64,000 nucleotides of DNA from CAWEFA01 sp963808135. GTDB taxonomy: Bacteria; Bacteroidota; Bacteroidia; Bacteroidales; DTGW01. The stretch lies in NCBI GenBank assembly GCA_963808135.1, contig CAWEFA010000034.1, forward strand, positions 9,637 to 73,636, in the 5' to 3' direction. A program made the position numbers and the translations under genes. The notes under the pieces are model-generated. The model made no database searches. It was not told the origin of the DNA and saw only the letters and a program-made list of their open reading frames with translations. Below, piece after piece: positions 9,385 to 19,399 of this stretch; position 1 is the stretch's first letter, and every line of letters begins with the position of its first letter.

Positions 9385-9417
9385 ACAGATAAAAATCCAA
9401 GACTATTATCTGTTTAA
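9381..9417 (+). terminator. Inverted repeat at the end of siaC-like gene
   Basis: TTAAACAGATAA at 9381-9392 and TTATCTGTTTAA at 9406-9417 form a perfect 12-base-pair stem around a 13-base loop, overlapping the stop codon. No strong T-run follows, so it may be a weak terminator or an mRNA end-stabilising hairpin. A second, imperfect hairpin follows at about 9,421-9,446. Confidence 0.5.
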
Positions 9418-9512
9418 TTAAAAAGGAATAGTTCTTTCTATCCTTTCAAAGATTTTGTCATTTATTGTTAATTAATCCTATTCTTCCTAATAAGAAATAA
9501 ATTTAATCTTCA

Positions 9513-11153
9513 TTATTTTAAAAGAATTATTTTTCGCGTAAGAATAAATTGTTTTGATTCAACCCTGCAAAAATAAATTCCAGCCAACACCTTGTTAGAA
9601 GCCATATCTGTACCATCCCATATTAATGAATTTTTACTATCAACGTTTACACTTGAAAGTATTTTAACTAATTTACCGTCAATGGCAAATATTTCCACCG
9701 ATAAAAGATTTGAGCTATTGGGCAAGTTCGATATTGTTATTTTATTGTTGAATGGGTTCGGATATAATAAAATATCAGCCGAACCTATATTGTTTGTTTT
9801 AATATAAACCGGGTATTTATTAAAGTAGAACCCAACCGTATCGGAGTTAACTTCTATTCCGCTATCAAATGCGTTTGTAGCAAACCTGTTAAACTGACCG
9901 GTCTTTCCTGCAAATATAGCAATGGTATCTTTAACAAAAGCGTAGTATATATTGTCCACTTTATATGTTTTTGTTCCTGCTACTGCCGGACCAGTGAATG
10001 AATATATTTGTTCTTCATGTTGAGGTGCAACATGCATATTTACTCTTGATTCATTTGTTCGTTCCGCATAAAGAATTGGCGCATGCCTGTATCCATGATA
10101 TTTCAATGCTTTGAATTCATAAAGATTAATGCTGTCGCCAGCGCTGTTAGATAACGATGTTATTGTAAGTTTTATATATCGCATAGGTTTTGGGGCTATG
10201 TTGTCTGTGCTATATGCTTTAATCGTATCATTTCTTGCCGACTGGTCAACAACAGTATTCCAGATCGATGAATCTAATGAACTTTCGATTGTATATTGAA
10301 ACCCTTTGTTTTTATCACCTGCAAAAAATAGTTGGAAATTATCTATCGAATCAATTGCACCAATATCAATTGTAACCCATGCAGGTAAAGTTCCTATGCT
10401 CCATTTTGAAGATAAACTGCCATCTATGAGTGAGTCCTGAACTGTACCACCTGACGCAGTAATTTTCTTTTTAAATAAAACATTCTGATCGGTATACGCT
10501 TTTGTCTTAGTTTTTGTAAACAGTTCGTAATATATTTTAGCCAGGAAATATGCCCCGCCAATATTCGGGTGAATTCCATCATACGATAAATTTGGATAAT
10601 AGGCTGTTGTATCATAAAGATCAACCAGGTTAACCCCTTTATCCTGGGCAACCTGTTTAATAATCGGATTAATTTGGCCAGAAATTACTTTGTCGGTAAT
10701 GTTATATAAATTTTTAAAAACTTTTGATGGGCAGGCAATCCAAATTTCAGGTTTTGAGGATAGTTGTTCAAAAGTATCTATCATTGAAACATAATCAGAA
10801 TAAAAATCAGCTTTATATTTCCAGTTGTTAGCTTTACTATCATTTGTGCCTAATTCAATAATCACTTTCTGAGGTAAAAAATTTAACGCATCTTTAAATT
10901 TTGATGTATTCCAATAAGGCAAATCACCACTTTTAAGCATGGTCGTCCCTGATACTCCAAAGTTTATAACATTCCATTTTGCTCCAAGCATAACGCCAAG
11001 TTGGACGGGATAACTTTCAATATTTTCAACAAGGCCAACGCCTTCAGTAATACTGTTTCCAATGCAGGCTACCCTAATAGTATCCTGGGCAATAATAAGG
11101 TAATGGCACGACAGGCACAAACTTAATGCGCTAATTAGTAATATTTTTTTCAT
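9513..11153 (-). CDS. Secreted SGNH/GDSL esterase with discoidin-like domain and T9SS sorting domain
   Basis: This 546-residue protein starts with a signal peptide (KKILLISALSLCLSCHYLIIAQ). The SGNH hydrolase domain spans about 25-215, with block I GNSITEG (catalytic Ser), the GTNDSK block, and DGIHPN carrying the catalytic Asp and His. Residues about 225-350 resemble an F5/8 type C carbohydrate-binding domain (SKWSIGTLPAWVTIDIG, MRYIKLTI). The C-terminus (about 460-546) is a type IX secretion sorting domain (ILLYPNPFNNKITIS ... AGIYFCRV). The domain mix suggests deacetylation of extracellular glycans, for example a sialate or xylan O-acetylesterase. The substrate is not determined. It converges on the siaC-like gene. 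Confidence 0.83.
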   Translation of the reverse strand: MKKILLISALSLCLSCHYLIIAQDTIRVACIGNSITEGVGLVENIESYPVQLGVMLGAKWNVINFGVSGTTMLKSGDLPYWNTSKFKDALNFLPQKVIIELGTNDSKANNWKYKADFYSDYVSMIDTFEQLSSKPEIWIACPSKVFKNLYNITDKVISGQINPIIKQVAQDKGVNLVDLYDTTAYYPNLSYDGIHPNIGGAYFLAKIYYELFTKTKTKAYTDQNVLFKKKITASGGTVQDSLIDGSLSSKWSIGTLPAWVTIDIGAIDSIDNFQLFFAGDKNKGFQYTIESSLDSSIWNTVVDQSARNDTIKAYSTDNIAPKPMRYIKLTITSLSNSAGDSINLYEFKALKYHGYRHAPILYAERTNESRVNMHVAPQHEEQIYSFTGPAVAGTKTYKVDNIYYAFVKDTIAIFAGKTGQFNRFATNAFDSGIEVNSDTVGFYFNKYPVYIKTNNIGSADILLYPNPFNNKITISNLPNSSNLLSVEIFAIDGKLVKILSSVNVDSKNSLIWDGTDMASNKVLAGIYFCRVESKQFILTRKIILLK

Positions 11154-11515
11154 TATAACAAAATTTAGTTGTTATTAATTATAATGGGACATTCCTACTG
11201 CGGATTTTACAAGCATTGCAAAGATGCTGCTTACAAAATCAATATATTAATAAGTTTTTTTTAATACCTTTTAAACTGACGTTTTTAAAATTAAAATAAT
11301 AAATTTTTATAAATTTAATTAAAATCAGAATTCATGTATGTGAAAAAAATTGCATTTATATAGATTCCTTTTCGCAATTTTTAATAAAAAAATGTATATT
11401 CTGTAATTTATTGAATATTAATTTAAGTTTTATTTACATAGTTGTAAATTCTTAATAAATTATTTTCTAACCATTAAGCAGGAAAAGCAACAAGCCAAAT
11501 ACCGAATGATAACAT
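11154..11515. other. AT-rich gap with no gene
   Basis: This 362-base intergenic region upstream of the esterase and downstream of the ACE-like peptidase gene is very AT-rich. I see no open frame, RNA gene or strong hairpin in it. It probably holds the esterase promoter, but no clear TTTG/TAnnTTTG pair stands out. Confidence 0.5.
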
Positions 11516-13200
11516 CTAATCTACAAACTGTGCGGCATAATATTTTGGAGTTAGTTTTTCGCCTGTAGCGCGTTCAATCATATCGTTCCAAAAATATTTA
11601 TCACCCGGGCCGAAAACATATTTCTTAAGATAATGGCCAACTTCGGGTTTATTGTAAAAACTGATTGCCATGAAACCTGCATTGCTTTTAATAATATTGT
11701 TGCAAAGATAATGCTGCAATTGCGATGCAAATAGCTCGCCTAAAAGATAGTTGTGATAATAACACGGCGATGTTGCTATATGAATCTTTGTAGCCCAGTC
11801 CGGTTTGTTTCGACCTTCCGGTTTTCTTATCATTTGATATTTTTCAACAAGATTCCACCAAAGCTGGTTCAAATCCTGGTCGGGATTCTCATACATGCTT
11901 TTTTCAAAACGGTACATTACCTGAGCCCAACGGCTAAAAACAAGCTGTTCCATGCGCATCCTTTTATAACAATCAGTCGCAATTTTATTTTTTTCATTAT
12001 CGGTTATGTTCACCAAATCCTGTATCCATTGTGGATTCGTGTACATTCTGCCAAACATCATGGCAATGGCTTCGGTGGTAAAAATATGCGCCGGCTGCCT
12101 GAGGGCAAATGGTAATCCGCGATCAATAAATTTGAAATATACCGCATGCCCGAATTCATGCAACATAGTATTCATCCAATATGCATTGGGCTTGATATTG
12201 CATAGAACCCGAATATCGCCTTCTTCATCAATGTCCGTACAAAATGCATGCTGATTTTTCCCTGGTTTCTCATACAAATCGCTTTTCTTTAACATATCGT
12301 CTAATGGAAGGTCGATGCTTTTATAATATTCGCTTGTAAGTTTTTCAAGATCATGGTTTTTAAAATATTTATCCAAATCGACTTTATATATTTTAGGCGC
12401 CTCCTGGAAATACCTGTTCTGATAATGCCACGGCATAAGCCGGCTTTTTTCAATATGGTTAATGGCAGCCAGCGTTGAATCAATATCGGATTTGACTTTC
12501 TCGAACGAGCCCCGTGTAAGGGAATCGAGCTCGTTAAAAAGTTTGTTTATTTCTTCGGTTCCTGGTCGTTGGTTTTTAGGCTCATTTCGTGGTAATTATT
12601 AAAACCGAGCGCTTTAGCAAGCTGGTTTCTTTTTTTTACCAATGCAATAACATCGGCGGCAACAAACGGGCCAATTTCTTTATGTGCTTCCCAGGCTACC
12701 TGCAATTCGTTACTATTATTAGAAGTTTGAAGTATCGATTCAATTTCATTATCCGTTAATTTTTTACCCCGAACATCGGCCCTGAAATTGTTATATTTCT
12801 TCTCAATTGCAGTTTCCATTTCAATTATTTCTTCGAGAAGCTTAATATCGGCCTGGTTTGAAAGATAATTCAGATACAATACATGCAATTGCTGGGACAA
12901 AAGAGTATCGGTAACCAATCCCGAATCCTTGATTTTTTTAAGTTTATTAAAATCCTCACGATTGGAAAGAAACTTTGTGTATTTCTTTTCCAACAATTCC
13001 GATTTTGCAAAATCAGAATCATTACCTGTTATACTTGCCTGCCACGAAGCCAGGTTCAACTCTTTTGACAGCGGCGCTATCACCGAATCGTAATGCGCGA
13101 TAAATTCTTTTAATTCATTTTCCATTTCTCTCTTTTTATTTTTACACGAAGTAGTAATCAGCGCAACCAGGCCGAACGAAATTAGCAATTTTCTTGTCAT
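11516..13200 (-). CDS. M2 (ACE-like) zinc metallopeptidase lipoprotein, one frameshift
   Basis: Two frames together encode one protein of about 560 residues. The N-terminus is a lipoprotein signal (KLLISFGLVALITTSC, lipid on the Cys), predicting anchoring in the cell envelope. The C-terminal piece has MLHEFGHAVYF (zinc HExxH) followed by LPFALRQPAHIFTTEAIAMMFGR, which aligns with the angiotensin-converting-enzyme pattern HEMGH...LP..R..A...HEAI and supplies the third zinc ligand Glu. The frames meet at 12,557-12,562, where one base appears to be missing: ...TNDQE then EEINKLFNELDSLTRG. The gene starts inside the ligA stop codon (overlapping by about 4 bases), so translation is likely coupled to ligA. 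The substrate is unknown; the family removes C-terminal dipeptides. Confidence 0.8.
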
Positions 13201-15740
13201 ATATTTTGGTTTATCATTTTAATAAATTCGTCTTCGCTAATAATCTTAATATGCAACTCCGTTGCTTTTTGAAGTTTGCCCGGCCCCATATTTTCACCGG
13301 CAAGGATGAATGCGGTATTTTTTGAAACTGAATCGGTTTTTTTGCCGCCATGCATTTCAACAAGCCGCTCGAGTTCCTTCCTTCTTTCAGAAGTTGAAAA
13401 GCTACCGCTGACAACAATAGATTTTCCTGCCAATACATTAGATTTTAAACCTTCTCCTTCCTTTTCCTTAACAGAAAATTGAAGCCCTGCAATTTTTAAC
13501 CTATCGATAATGTTAACATTGTCTTTATCGGCAAAAAACCTGACAACTGAATTTGCCATAACCTCGCCAAACTCATACATGTTTGAAATTTGATCGGCTT
13601 CGGCATTCATCAGGAAATTTATATCACGAAAAGCAAATGCCAGTTTTTTTGCCGCAACTTCGCCGATATTGCGGATTCCAAGTGCATACAATACCCTTTC
13701 AAATGGCACCTGCTTCGACGATTCAATCCCCTTAATCATATTCTCAACAGTTTTTGTTTCGAAACTGACAATATTGTAGGTGTTGAGTTGTTTTAAAAAT
13801 CTCGCTTCTTTTTTTATAAATTCAATAATATTTTTTATTGCGGTTTCAGATAGCTCTTGAATGGAAGACAAACTATCATTGGCTGCTTTTGAAAAATAAT
13901 AATTTTTTTTAAAATGTTTGGAGAGTTGATTTGCCAGGTGCCGGTCAATTTCTGGAATGCCAAATGAATAAATGACATCGCATAATGGAATGAGTTCATT
14001 AAAACCCGAACTGCCGTTAAAGAGATCCATTTGCTGCGGCAAAAGCATTTCAAGGTTCAAACGTTTGCTTTGGATCAAACTAATAACTTTTTTTATTTTT
14101 GAAGAATCTAAATCGTTAACTGTTCTCAGTTTTGCTTCGGTTACCACGATTAACTTATCAGGGCCGTTGAACTCTTTTGCAATTGCCGTAGCTGCTTTAA
14201 TGCCAATACCGTCGAGCAAAGCATAAATATATCTCGAATAGGGAATTTGTTCAATTTCTTCCGGGAATTCATTATTAAGCGATTCCAGTCCGGTTAATTC
14301 ATTTTTGTACAATGGCAGATCGTACAAATCGGCAACATTTTTTATAAATTTTTTCTCGTAAAGAATTTCTATTTTGCCTTCGCCCAGGCTTTCAATGTTC
14401 ATGGCTTTCCTGGAGATAAAATGTTCTATTTTTCCCTTTATCTGTGGCGGACAATCTTTTTCGTTCGGACAAAAATGCCTTGCTTCGCCTTCATTGCGCT
14501 GAAGCCTTGTGCCACATTCGGGACAATGGGTTATGAAATTAATTTTCTGAGATGCTGCTTGCCTTTTGTTAATATCAACGCCAACAATTTTCGGGATTAT
14601 CTCGCCTCCTTTTTCAATGAAAACAATATCATTATAATGCAAATCGAGCAAAGCTATCTGATCGGCATTATGCAAAGTTGCCCTTTTAACTGTGGTACCG
14701 GCCAGCAAAACCAGGCGCAGGTTTGCTACAGGGGTTATTGTTCCCGTGCGCCCAACCTGGTATGAAACCGAAAGCAAATCCGTAGTTACCTGCTCGGCTT
14801 TAAATTTATAAGCTATTGCCCATCGCGGTGATTTTGCCGTAAAGCCAAGCTGCTGCTGCTGCACCAACGAATCAACTTTAATCACAACGCCGTCAATATC
14901 AAAAGGCAGGTTTTCGCGTTCCTTATTCCAGTATTCAATAAACTCCTGAACTTCTTCCAGGGAAGTGCACTTTTTAATATAATCAGGTATTTTGAAGCCC
15001 CATTCACGGGCAAACATGAGGTTTTCGTAATGCGAAACAGATGGTAAATTTTCAGAAAGCAAATAATATAAATAGCAATCCAAGTTGCGTTTGGCCACTT
15101 CCGACGATTTCAATAATTTCAATGTTCCGGCAGCAGCATTGCGTGGATTGGCAAATGGTTCTTCGCCTTCGCCAACCCTTTCCCTGTTGAGCTTATCGAA
15201 AGCTTTATGCGTTAGTATAATTTCACCCCTGATTTCAAATTCATTTGGGATTCCTTTATAAGAAATTTGAAGCGGAACAGATTTAATAGTACGCACATTA
15301 TTTGTAACAATATCTCCTTTCTCTCCATCGCCGCGTGTTACAGCATAAGCAAGCCGGCCATATTCGTAAATAAGGCTTATGGAAACGCCATCGTATTTGA
15401 GCTCACAAACATATTCGTATTCTGAATTTAATATTTTTTTTACACGGTTGTCGAAATCTCTCAATTCTTCTTCGGAATAGGTATTGCCTAAGGAAAGCAT
15501 TGGGTATTTATGAGCGCGCTGTTCAAAAGTATTGTTAATATCGCTGCCCACACGTTGCGATGGCGAGTTTTCATCGAAAAATTCAGGATTTTCATGTTCA
15601 AGTGTTTCCAGTTCTTTTAAAAGGTTGTCGTATTCAAAATCATTGATAGCTGGGTGATTGAGAACATAATAATTGTAGTTATGCCGTTCAAGTTCTTTTC
15701 TTAATGAATCAATTTTTTGTTTAACGGCTTGTTTATCCAT
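13197..15740 (-). CDS. ligA: NAD-dependent DNA ligase with extended helix-hairpin-helix region
   Basis: LigA seals nicks during replication and repair using NAD+. The order is standard: Ia domain, adenylation domain with the nucleotidyl lysine in CELKYDGVSI (Lys115), OB fold, a four-cysteine zinc finger (CPECG...CPNEKDC), the HhH domain, and a C-terminal BRCT (about 765-847, with IVVSGSF and MHGGKKTDSVS). It is unusually long, 847 residues against about 670. The extra 175 or so residues lie between about 488 and 662, inside the HhH region. They contain two sequences like the normal PFERVLYALGIRNIGEVAA (679-697): PYSRYIYALLDGIGIKAAT at about 500 and PLCDVIYSFGIPEIDRHLA at about 586. The frame is uninterrupted, so the extension is not an assembly artefact. 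It is probably in one operon with the downstream peptidase. Confidence 0.94.
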   Translation of the reverse strand: MDKQAVKQKIDSLRKELERHNYNYYVLNHPAINDFEYDNLLKELETLEHENPEFFDENSPSQRVGSDINNTFEQRAHKYPMLSLGNTYSEEELRDFDNRVKKILNSEYEYVCELKYDGVSISLIYEYGRLAYAVTRGDGEKGDIVTNNVRTIKSVPLQISYKGIPNEFEIRGEIILTHKAFDKLNRERVGEGEEPFANPRNAAAGTLKLLKSSEVAKRNLDCYLYYLLSENLPSVSHYENLMFAREWGFKIPDYIKKCTSLEEVQEFIEYWNKERENLPFDIDGVVIKVDSLVQQQQLGFTAKSPRWAIAYKFKAEQVTTDLLSVSYQVGRTGTITPVANLRLVLLAGTTVKRATLHNADQIALLDLHYNDIVFIEKGGEIIPKIVGVDINKRQAASQKINFITHCPECGTRLQRNEGEARHFCPNEKDCPPQIKGKIEHFISRKAMNIESLGEGKIEILYEKKFIKNVADLYDLPLYKNELTGLESLNNEFPEEIEQIPYSRYIYALLDGIGIKAATAIAKEFNGPDKLIVVTEAKLRTVNDLDSSKIKKVISLIQSKRLNLEMLLPQQMDLFNGSSGFNELIPLCDVIYSFGIPEIDRHLANQLSKHFKKNYYFSKAANDSLSSIQELSETAIKNIIEFIKKEARFLKQLNTYNIVSFETKTVENMIKGIESSKQVPFERVLYALGIRNIGEVAAKKLAFAFRDINFLMNAEADQISNMYEFGEVMANSVVRFFADKDNVNIIDRLKIAGLQFSVKEKEGEGLKSNVLAGKSIVVSGSFSTSERRKELERLVEMHGGKKTDSVSKNTAFILAGENMGPGKLQKATELHIKIISEDEFIKMINQNI

Positions 15741-15909
15741 AAAAAAATTTTTAGTAAAGATAAATAAAATGAAACTACTGTAGATTAACGAATATCAAAG
15801 ATTGAAATGGTTTTTTCCTATTAAATTAGATTATGCAGACATGCGCGTTGCCTGTGCGCCAATACTGCATGTTTATTAGCTGTTTCAGTTTTTAATGTTT
15901 CCGTATTGC

Positions 15910-15917
15910 TATATTTG
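15910..15917 (+). promoter_or_regulatory. Bacteroidetes -7 element upstream of AddB-like gene
   Basis: TATATTTG at 15910-15917 matches the TAnnTTTG -7 element, about 60 bases before the likely ATG at 15978. The -33 region has only a weak T-rich match. Confidence 0.3.
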
Positions 15918-15977
15918 CAGAATAATATAGATTCGGCAGAATTATAATATTTGCTGGATTATCGAATTACCTTATTT

Positions 15978-18869
15978 ATGACTCCTTTCCTAACGCTTGT
16001 GGCACAAGACATATATGAAAGGTTCGGAAACGAAATGAACAAAATATGTGTTGTTTTTCCGAACCGCCGTTCTATTTTGTTTTTCAATAAATATCTTTCA
16101 CAGGTGGTAAAGAAACCGGTATGGGCGCCAAAATGTGTTACTATAACAGATTTTATCCAGGGTTTCTCAAATTTAATTAAAGCTGACGAATTAATGCTTG
16201 TCTTCGACTTATACAGGGTTTACTGTAAAGTTCGAAAAGTTTCAGAGCCATTTGATAATTTTTATCATTGGGGAGAATTAATGCTTTCCGATTTCGATGA
16301 AATTGACAAATACATGGTCGATGCACAGAGCTTATTTCAGAACCTGTCGGCATTGAAAAACATAAATGAATACTTCTCATACCTCGATGAAAAACAATTG
16401 GAAGCCATTCAACAATTTTGGAAAAATTTTGGGCAATCGCGAAATAGCGAACACCACAAAGCATTTGCCGATATTTGGTCGTCAATGTATTCTATCTACG
16501 AAAATTTCAAAAATACAATAATAAATGAAAAAGGTTTTGCTTATGAGGGTTTAATTTACAGACAGGTTGCCGAATCGGTCATTGATAATACATTTGTAAT
16601 ACCGGATTATAAAAAAATATGTTTCGTGGGCTTTAATGCATTAAACAAATGCGAGAAAACAGTGTTTACGCATCTCAAAGTTAATGCAAGGGCTTTATTT
16701 TACTGGGATTACAGTTCCGATTATATCCAGCAGCCATTTAACGAAGCCGGTTTTTTTTTAAGACAAAACCTGGCCGAATTTCCGTCTGCCCTCGATGAAA
16801 AATATTTTCATAATTTAGAAAAACCTAAAAGCATTGAACTTATTGCAATTCCTTCCAACACAGGCCAGGCAAAAGTTGCAGGTCAAATTGCAGAAGGGTT
16901 ATGCAGGGAGACTTCCAAACTTGAAAAAACCGCCATACTTTTACCCGATGAAAGCTTACTGATGCCGGTACTTCATTCAATATCCCCAAATGTTAGCAAT
17001 ATCAATATTACCATGGGCTACCCTGTGAAAGATGCCCCGGTTATCGCCTTAATTGAAGCCATCGGACAACTTTATACCAAAGCAAAAACTGATAATGACA
17101 ATAAAAACACCCGCTATTTCTATAAAAATATTATTGAAATTCTATCCCATCCTTACATTGAAAGGGATAATGCAGAAGAATTGAAAAAATTCAAGCTGGA
17201 TATTGTAAACAGAAATATTATTTATGTTGAACCGTCAAAATTACCTCACAATGAATTAATCGACCTGGTTTTTCATCAACCATCGAATGGAAAGGCATTT
17301 ATAGAACAACTGGCAAAAATCATAAAAATAATCGGCCGGAAATCGAACAATGACGATTCTTCAACAACCGAACAACCTGCGGGCATTGAATCGGAAACAT
17401 TAATGATCGTTTACGGCGCCATAAACAGGTTTGCGGATTTAATGGCCAATTATAACTTACCTTTTGATATTCCGTTATCATACAGGTTGCTTTTGAAAAT
17501 TTTGAACGGGCTAACCATTCCATTTGAAGGAGAACCGCTAAAAGGGTTACAGGTTATGGGTTTTCTGGAATCGCGGGCAATAGATTTTGAAAATGTGATT
17601 GTTTTGAGTATTAACGAAAGCATACTTCCTAAAGCCAATTTACCTGTTTCGTTTATTCCTTATAACCTTCGCCGGGGCTACAATTTACCTACCCTTGAAC
17701 ACAGGGATGCTATTTATGCTTATTATTTTTACAGAATTTTACAACGGGCAAAGCATGTACATTTGCTTTACAATACTGCTACAGACAAAATGGGTGGAAG
17801 TGAAATGAGCCGATATGCAACCCAACTTCTATATAATAAAGATTACAAAGTGATCAGAAAGGCACAATCATTCAACATAGAGCTTCCCGTAATTCCCAAG
17901 ATTGTTATTGATAAAACCTCAGAAATAATTGAAATTCTGAAAAAATACAATTATGGATTGGACAATGGCGCTTATTTGTCGCCCAGCGCTATGAGCAGTT
18001 ATATCGATTGCCGTTTACGATTTTATTTTCGTTATATCGAAAATTTGCGGGAACATGAAACAATTACCGAAGAAATTGACGCACCCTTGCTGGGCAGCAT
18101 TTTGCACCGCGCCATGTTTATTGTCTACAAGTCTTTCCTGAACACGGGCCTTCAAAAAACCGACCTGTCAAACATTTTAAAAAACAAAGAGATTATTGAA
18201 AATGCCGTTTATGAAGCCATATCAAATGAATATTTTAAAGAAACTGCGCCGCAAGGCAAAACATTGCTGCAAGGACGAAATTTTATTATTTTCAAAATTA
18301 TAAATAAATATGTGCGTCAAATAATTGAAATCGACAGCCAGTTTGCTCCTTTGACAATTATTGAACTGGAGAAAAAAATCATAAGCCCATTCATTATTGA
18401 TGCTCATTCAGGCAATTTAAATATTAGTATCGGCGGTTATATCGACCGGATTGACCAAACATTGGATGGCATAAGGATTATTGATTACAAAACAGGAAAT
18501 GTTGAAACAAAATTCAATCAATTTGAAGATTTGTTTAATCCTGCCGGTTCAAGAAAAGCAAAAAAAGAAATTCTGCAGGCATTTTTATATTCGGTATTAT
18601 ATAAAGCGATAAATAAAACCGATAAAAAAATTATTCCATCAATTTACAGCCTGAGAAAAATTTTCGGGGAGCGTTTCGATCCGCTAATTTACAAGGAAAA
18701 GCAGGCCATTAACGATATTGTTGAAATTGAAGATACTTTTAAAGAGCATTTAAAAATGGCTTTGGAAGAAATTTTCAATCCCGCTATACCATTTGTGCAG
18801 ACAAGCGATTTGGATAAATGCAAAAACTGCGCTTATAATATTATTTGCCATCGCGAAAACGATAAGTAA
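15978..18869 (+). CDS. AddB/RexB-like PD-(D/E)XK nuclease with probable iron-sulfur staple
   Basis: This protein of about 963 residues resembles the AddB subunit of AddAB double-strand-break resection enzymes. The N-terminus (CVVFPNRRSILFFNKYL) occupies the place of the Walker A motif but lacks GKT, so the helicase part is probably inactive. The C-terminal nuclease domain has GGYIDRID and IIDYKTGN, supplying the D...(D/E)xK residues. A lone Cys in SSYIDCRLRFYFRYI plus CKNCAYNIIC at the end matches the four-cysteine 4Fe-4S staple of AddB. An AddA helicase partner is not in the window. I chose ATG 15978 (MTPFLTLVAQD); an upstream in-frame TTG at 15951 is less likely. Confidence 0.8.
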   Translation: MTPFLTLVAQDIYERFGNEMNKICVVFPNRRSILFFNKYLSQVVKKPVWAPKCVTITDFIQGFSNLIKADELMLVFDLYRVYCKVRKVSEPFDNFYHWGELMLSDFDEIDKYMVDAQSLFQNLSALKNINEYFSYLDEKQLEAIQQFWKNFGQSRNSEHHKAFADIWSSMYSIYENFKNTIINEKGFAYEGLIYRQVAESVIDNTFVIPDYKKICFVGFNALNKCEKTVFTHLKVNARALFYWDYSSDYIQQPFNEAGFFLRQNLAEFPSALDEKYFHNLEKPKSIELIAIPSNTGQAKVAGQIAEGLCRETSKLEKTAILLPDESLLMPVLHSISPNVSNINITMGYPVKDAPVIALIEAIGQLYTKAKTDNDNKNTRYFYKNIIEILSHPYIERDNAEELKKFKLDIVNRNIIYVEPSKLPHNELIDLVFHQPSNGKAFIEQLAKIIKIIGRKSNNDDSSTTEQPAGIESETLMIVYGAINRFADLMANYNLPFDIPLSYRLLLKILNGLTIPFEGEPLKGLQVMGFLESRAIDFENVIVLSINESILPKANLPVSFIPYNLRRGYNLPTLEHRDAIYAYYFYRILQRAKHVHLLYNTATDKMGGSEMSRYATQLLYNKDYKVIRKAQSFNIELPVIPKIVIDKTSEIIEILKKYNYGLDNGAYLSPSAMSSYIDCRLRFYFRYIENLREHETITEEIDAPLLGSILHRAMFIVYKSFLNTGLQKTDLSNILKNKEIIENAVYEAISNEYFKETAPQGKTLLQGRNFIIFKIINKYVRQIIEIDSQFAPLTIIELEKKIISPFIIDAHSGNLNISIGGYIDRIDQTLDGIRIIDYKTGNVETKFNQFEDLFNPAGSRKAKKEILQAFLYSVLYKAINKTDKKIIPSIYSLRKIFGERFDPLIYKEKQAINDIVEIEDTFKEHLKMALEEIFNPAIPFVQTSDLDKCKNCAYNIICHRENDK

Positions 18870-18871
18870 TC

Positions 18872-19381
18872 TCAGAACTCGACCTTAAACAAAGGCCGGT
18901 AGCCTTTAACAAAGCCTTTATCGTCATAAGCCTCATAACCGAAAATAATGGAATATACTTTTTTAATAAATATGTGCTTTTGCTTATCGTAAAACCAGGC
19001 TTCCCTGAACTGAAACTTTCCGATAATATTTCTGCTGTACCCTTTAAGCTGCTCGGCTTTTTTTACATCTTCCACGGAAAGGGCTTTATTTGTTGCATAA
19101 TCATAAGCAAGCAATTTGCCATTATATAAATCGTCAAAAATACTATCAATTAAAGCTTTTCGTTGCAGGTGGCCAAGACATTTTGCTATCCAGGCATCGT
19201 CTTTATCTGGGTTTTTAACAACCATGTCGCAAATAATTGTATCGGCATATGTTTTGAGATGCAGTGAATCGAAAGATACCGATGTTCTTGCTATATTAGC
19301 AGGCAATGGATGTTTACAGGAAACAACAATGATTTGAAAAGATACGATTATAATTAGCCAAGTTGCTCGTATTATTTTCAT
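18872..19381 (-). CDS. GldN-like lipoprotein of unknown function
   Basis: This protein of about 169 residues, from ATG 19381 (MKIIRATWLIIIVSFQ), has a lipobox ending IIVVSC. After the signal, the sequence ALIDSIFDDLYNGKLLAYDYATNKAL and the later EAWFYDKQKHIFIKKVYSIIFGYEAYDD resemble the gliding and type IX secretion proteins GldN/PorN, which share a YxGKLxAYD segment and a WxFD segment. The resemblance is partial, so the family call is tentative. The frame extends upstream to 19411, but the lipoprotein signal favours the internal start. It converges on the nuclease gene with only 2 bases between the stops. Confidence 0.6.
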   Translation of the reverse strand: MKIIRATWLIIIVSFQIIVVSCKHPLPANIARTSVSFDSLHLKTYADTIICDMVVKNPDKDDAWIAKCLGHLQRKALIDSIFDDLYNGKLLAYDYATNKALSVEDVKKAEQLKGYSRNIIGKFQFREAWFYDKQKHIFIKKVYSIIFGYEAYDDKGFVKGYRPLFKVEF

Positions 19382-19399
19382 TGTTTTAAATTTTAAATA

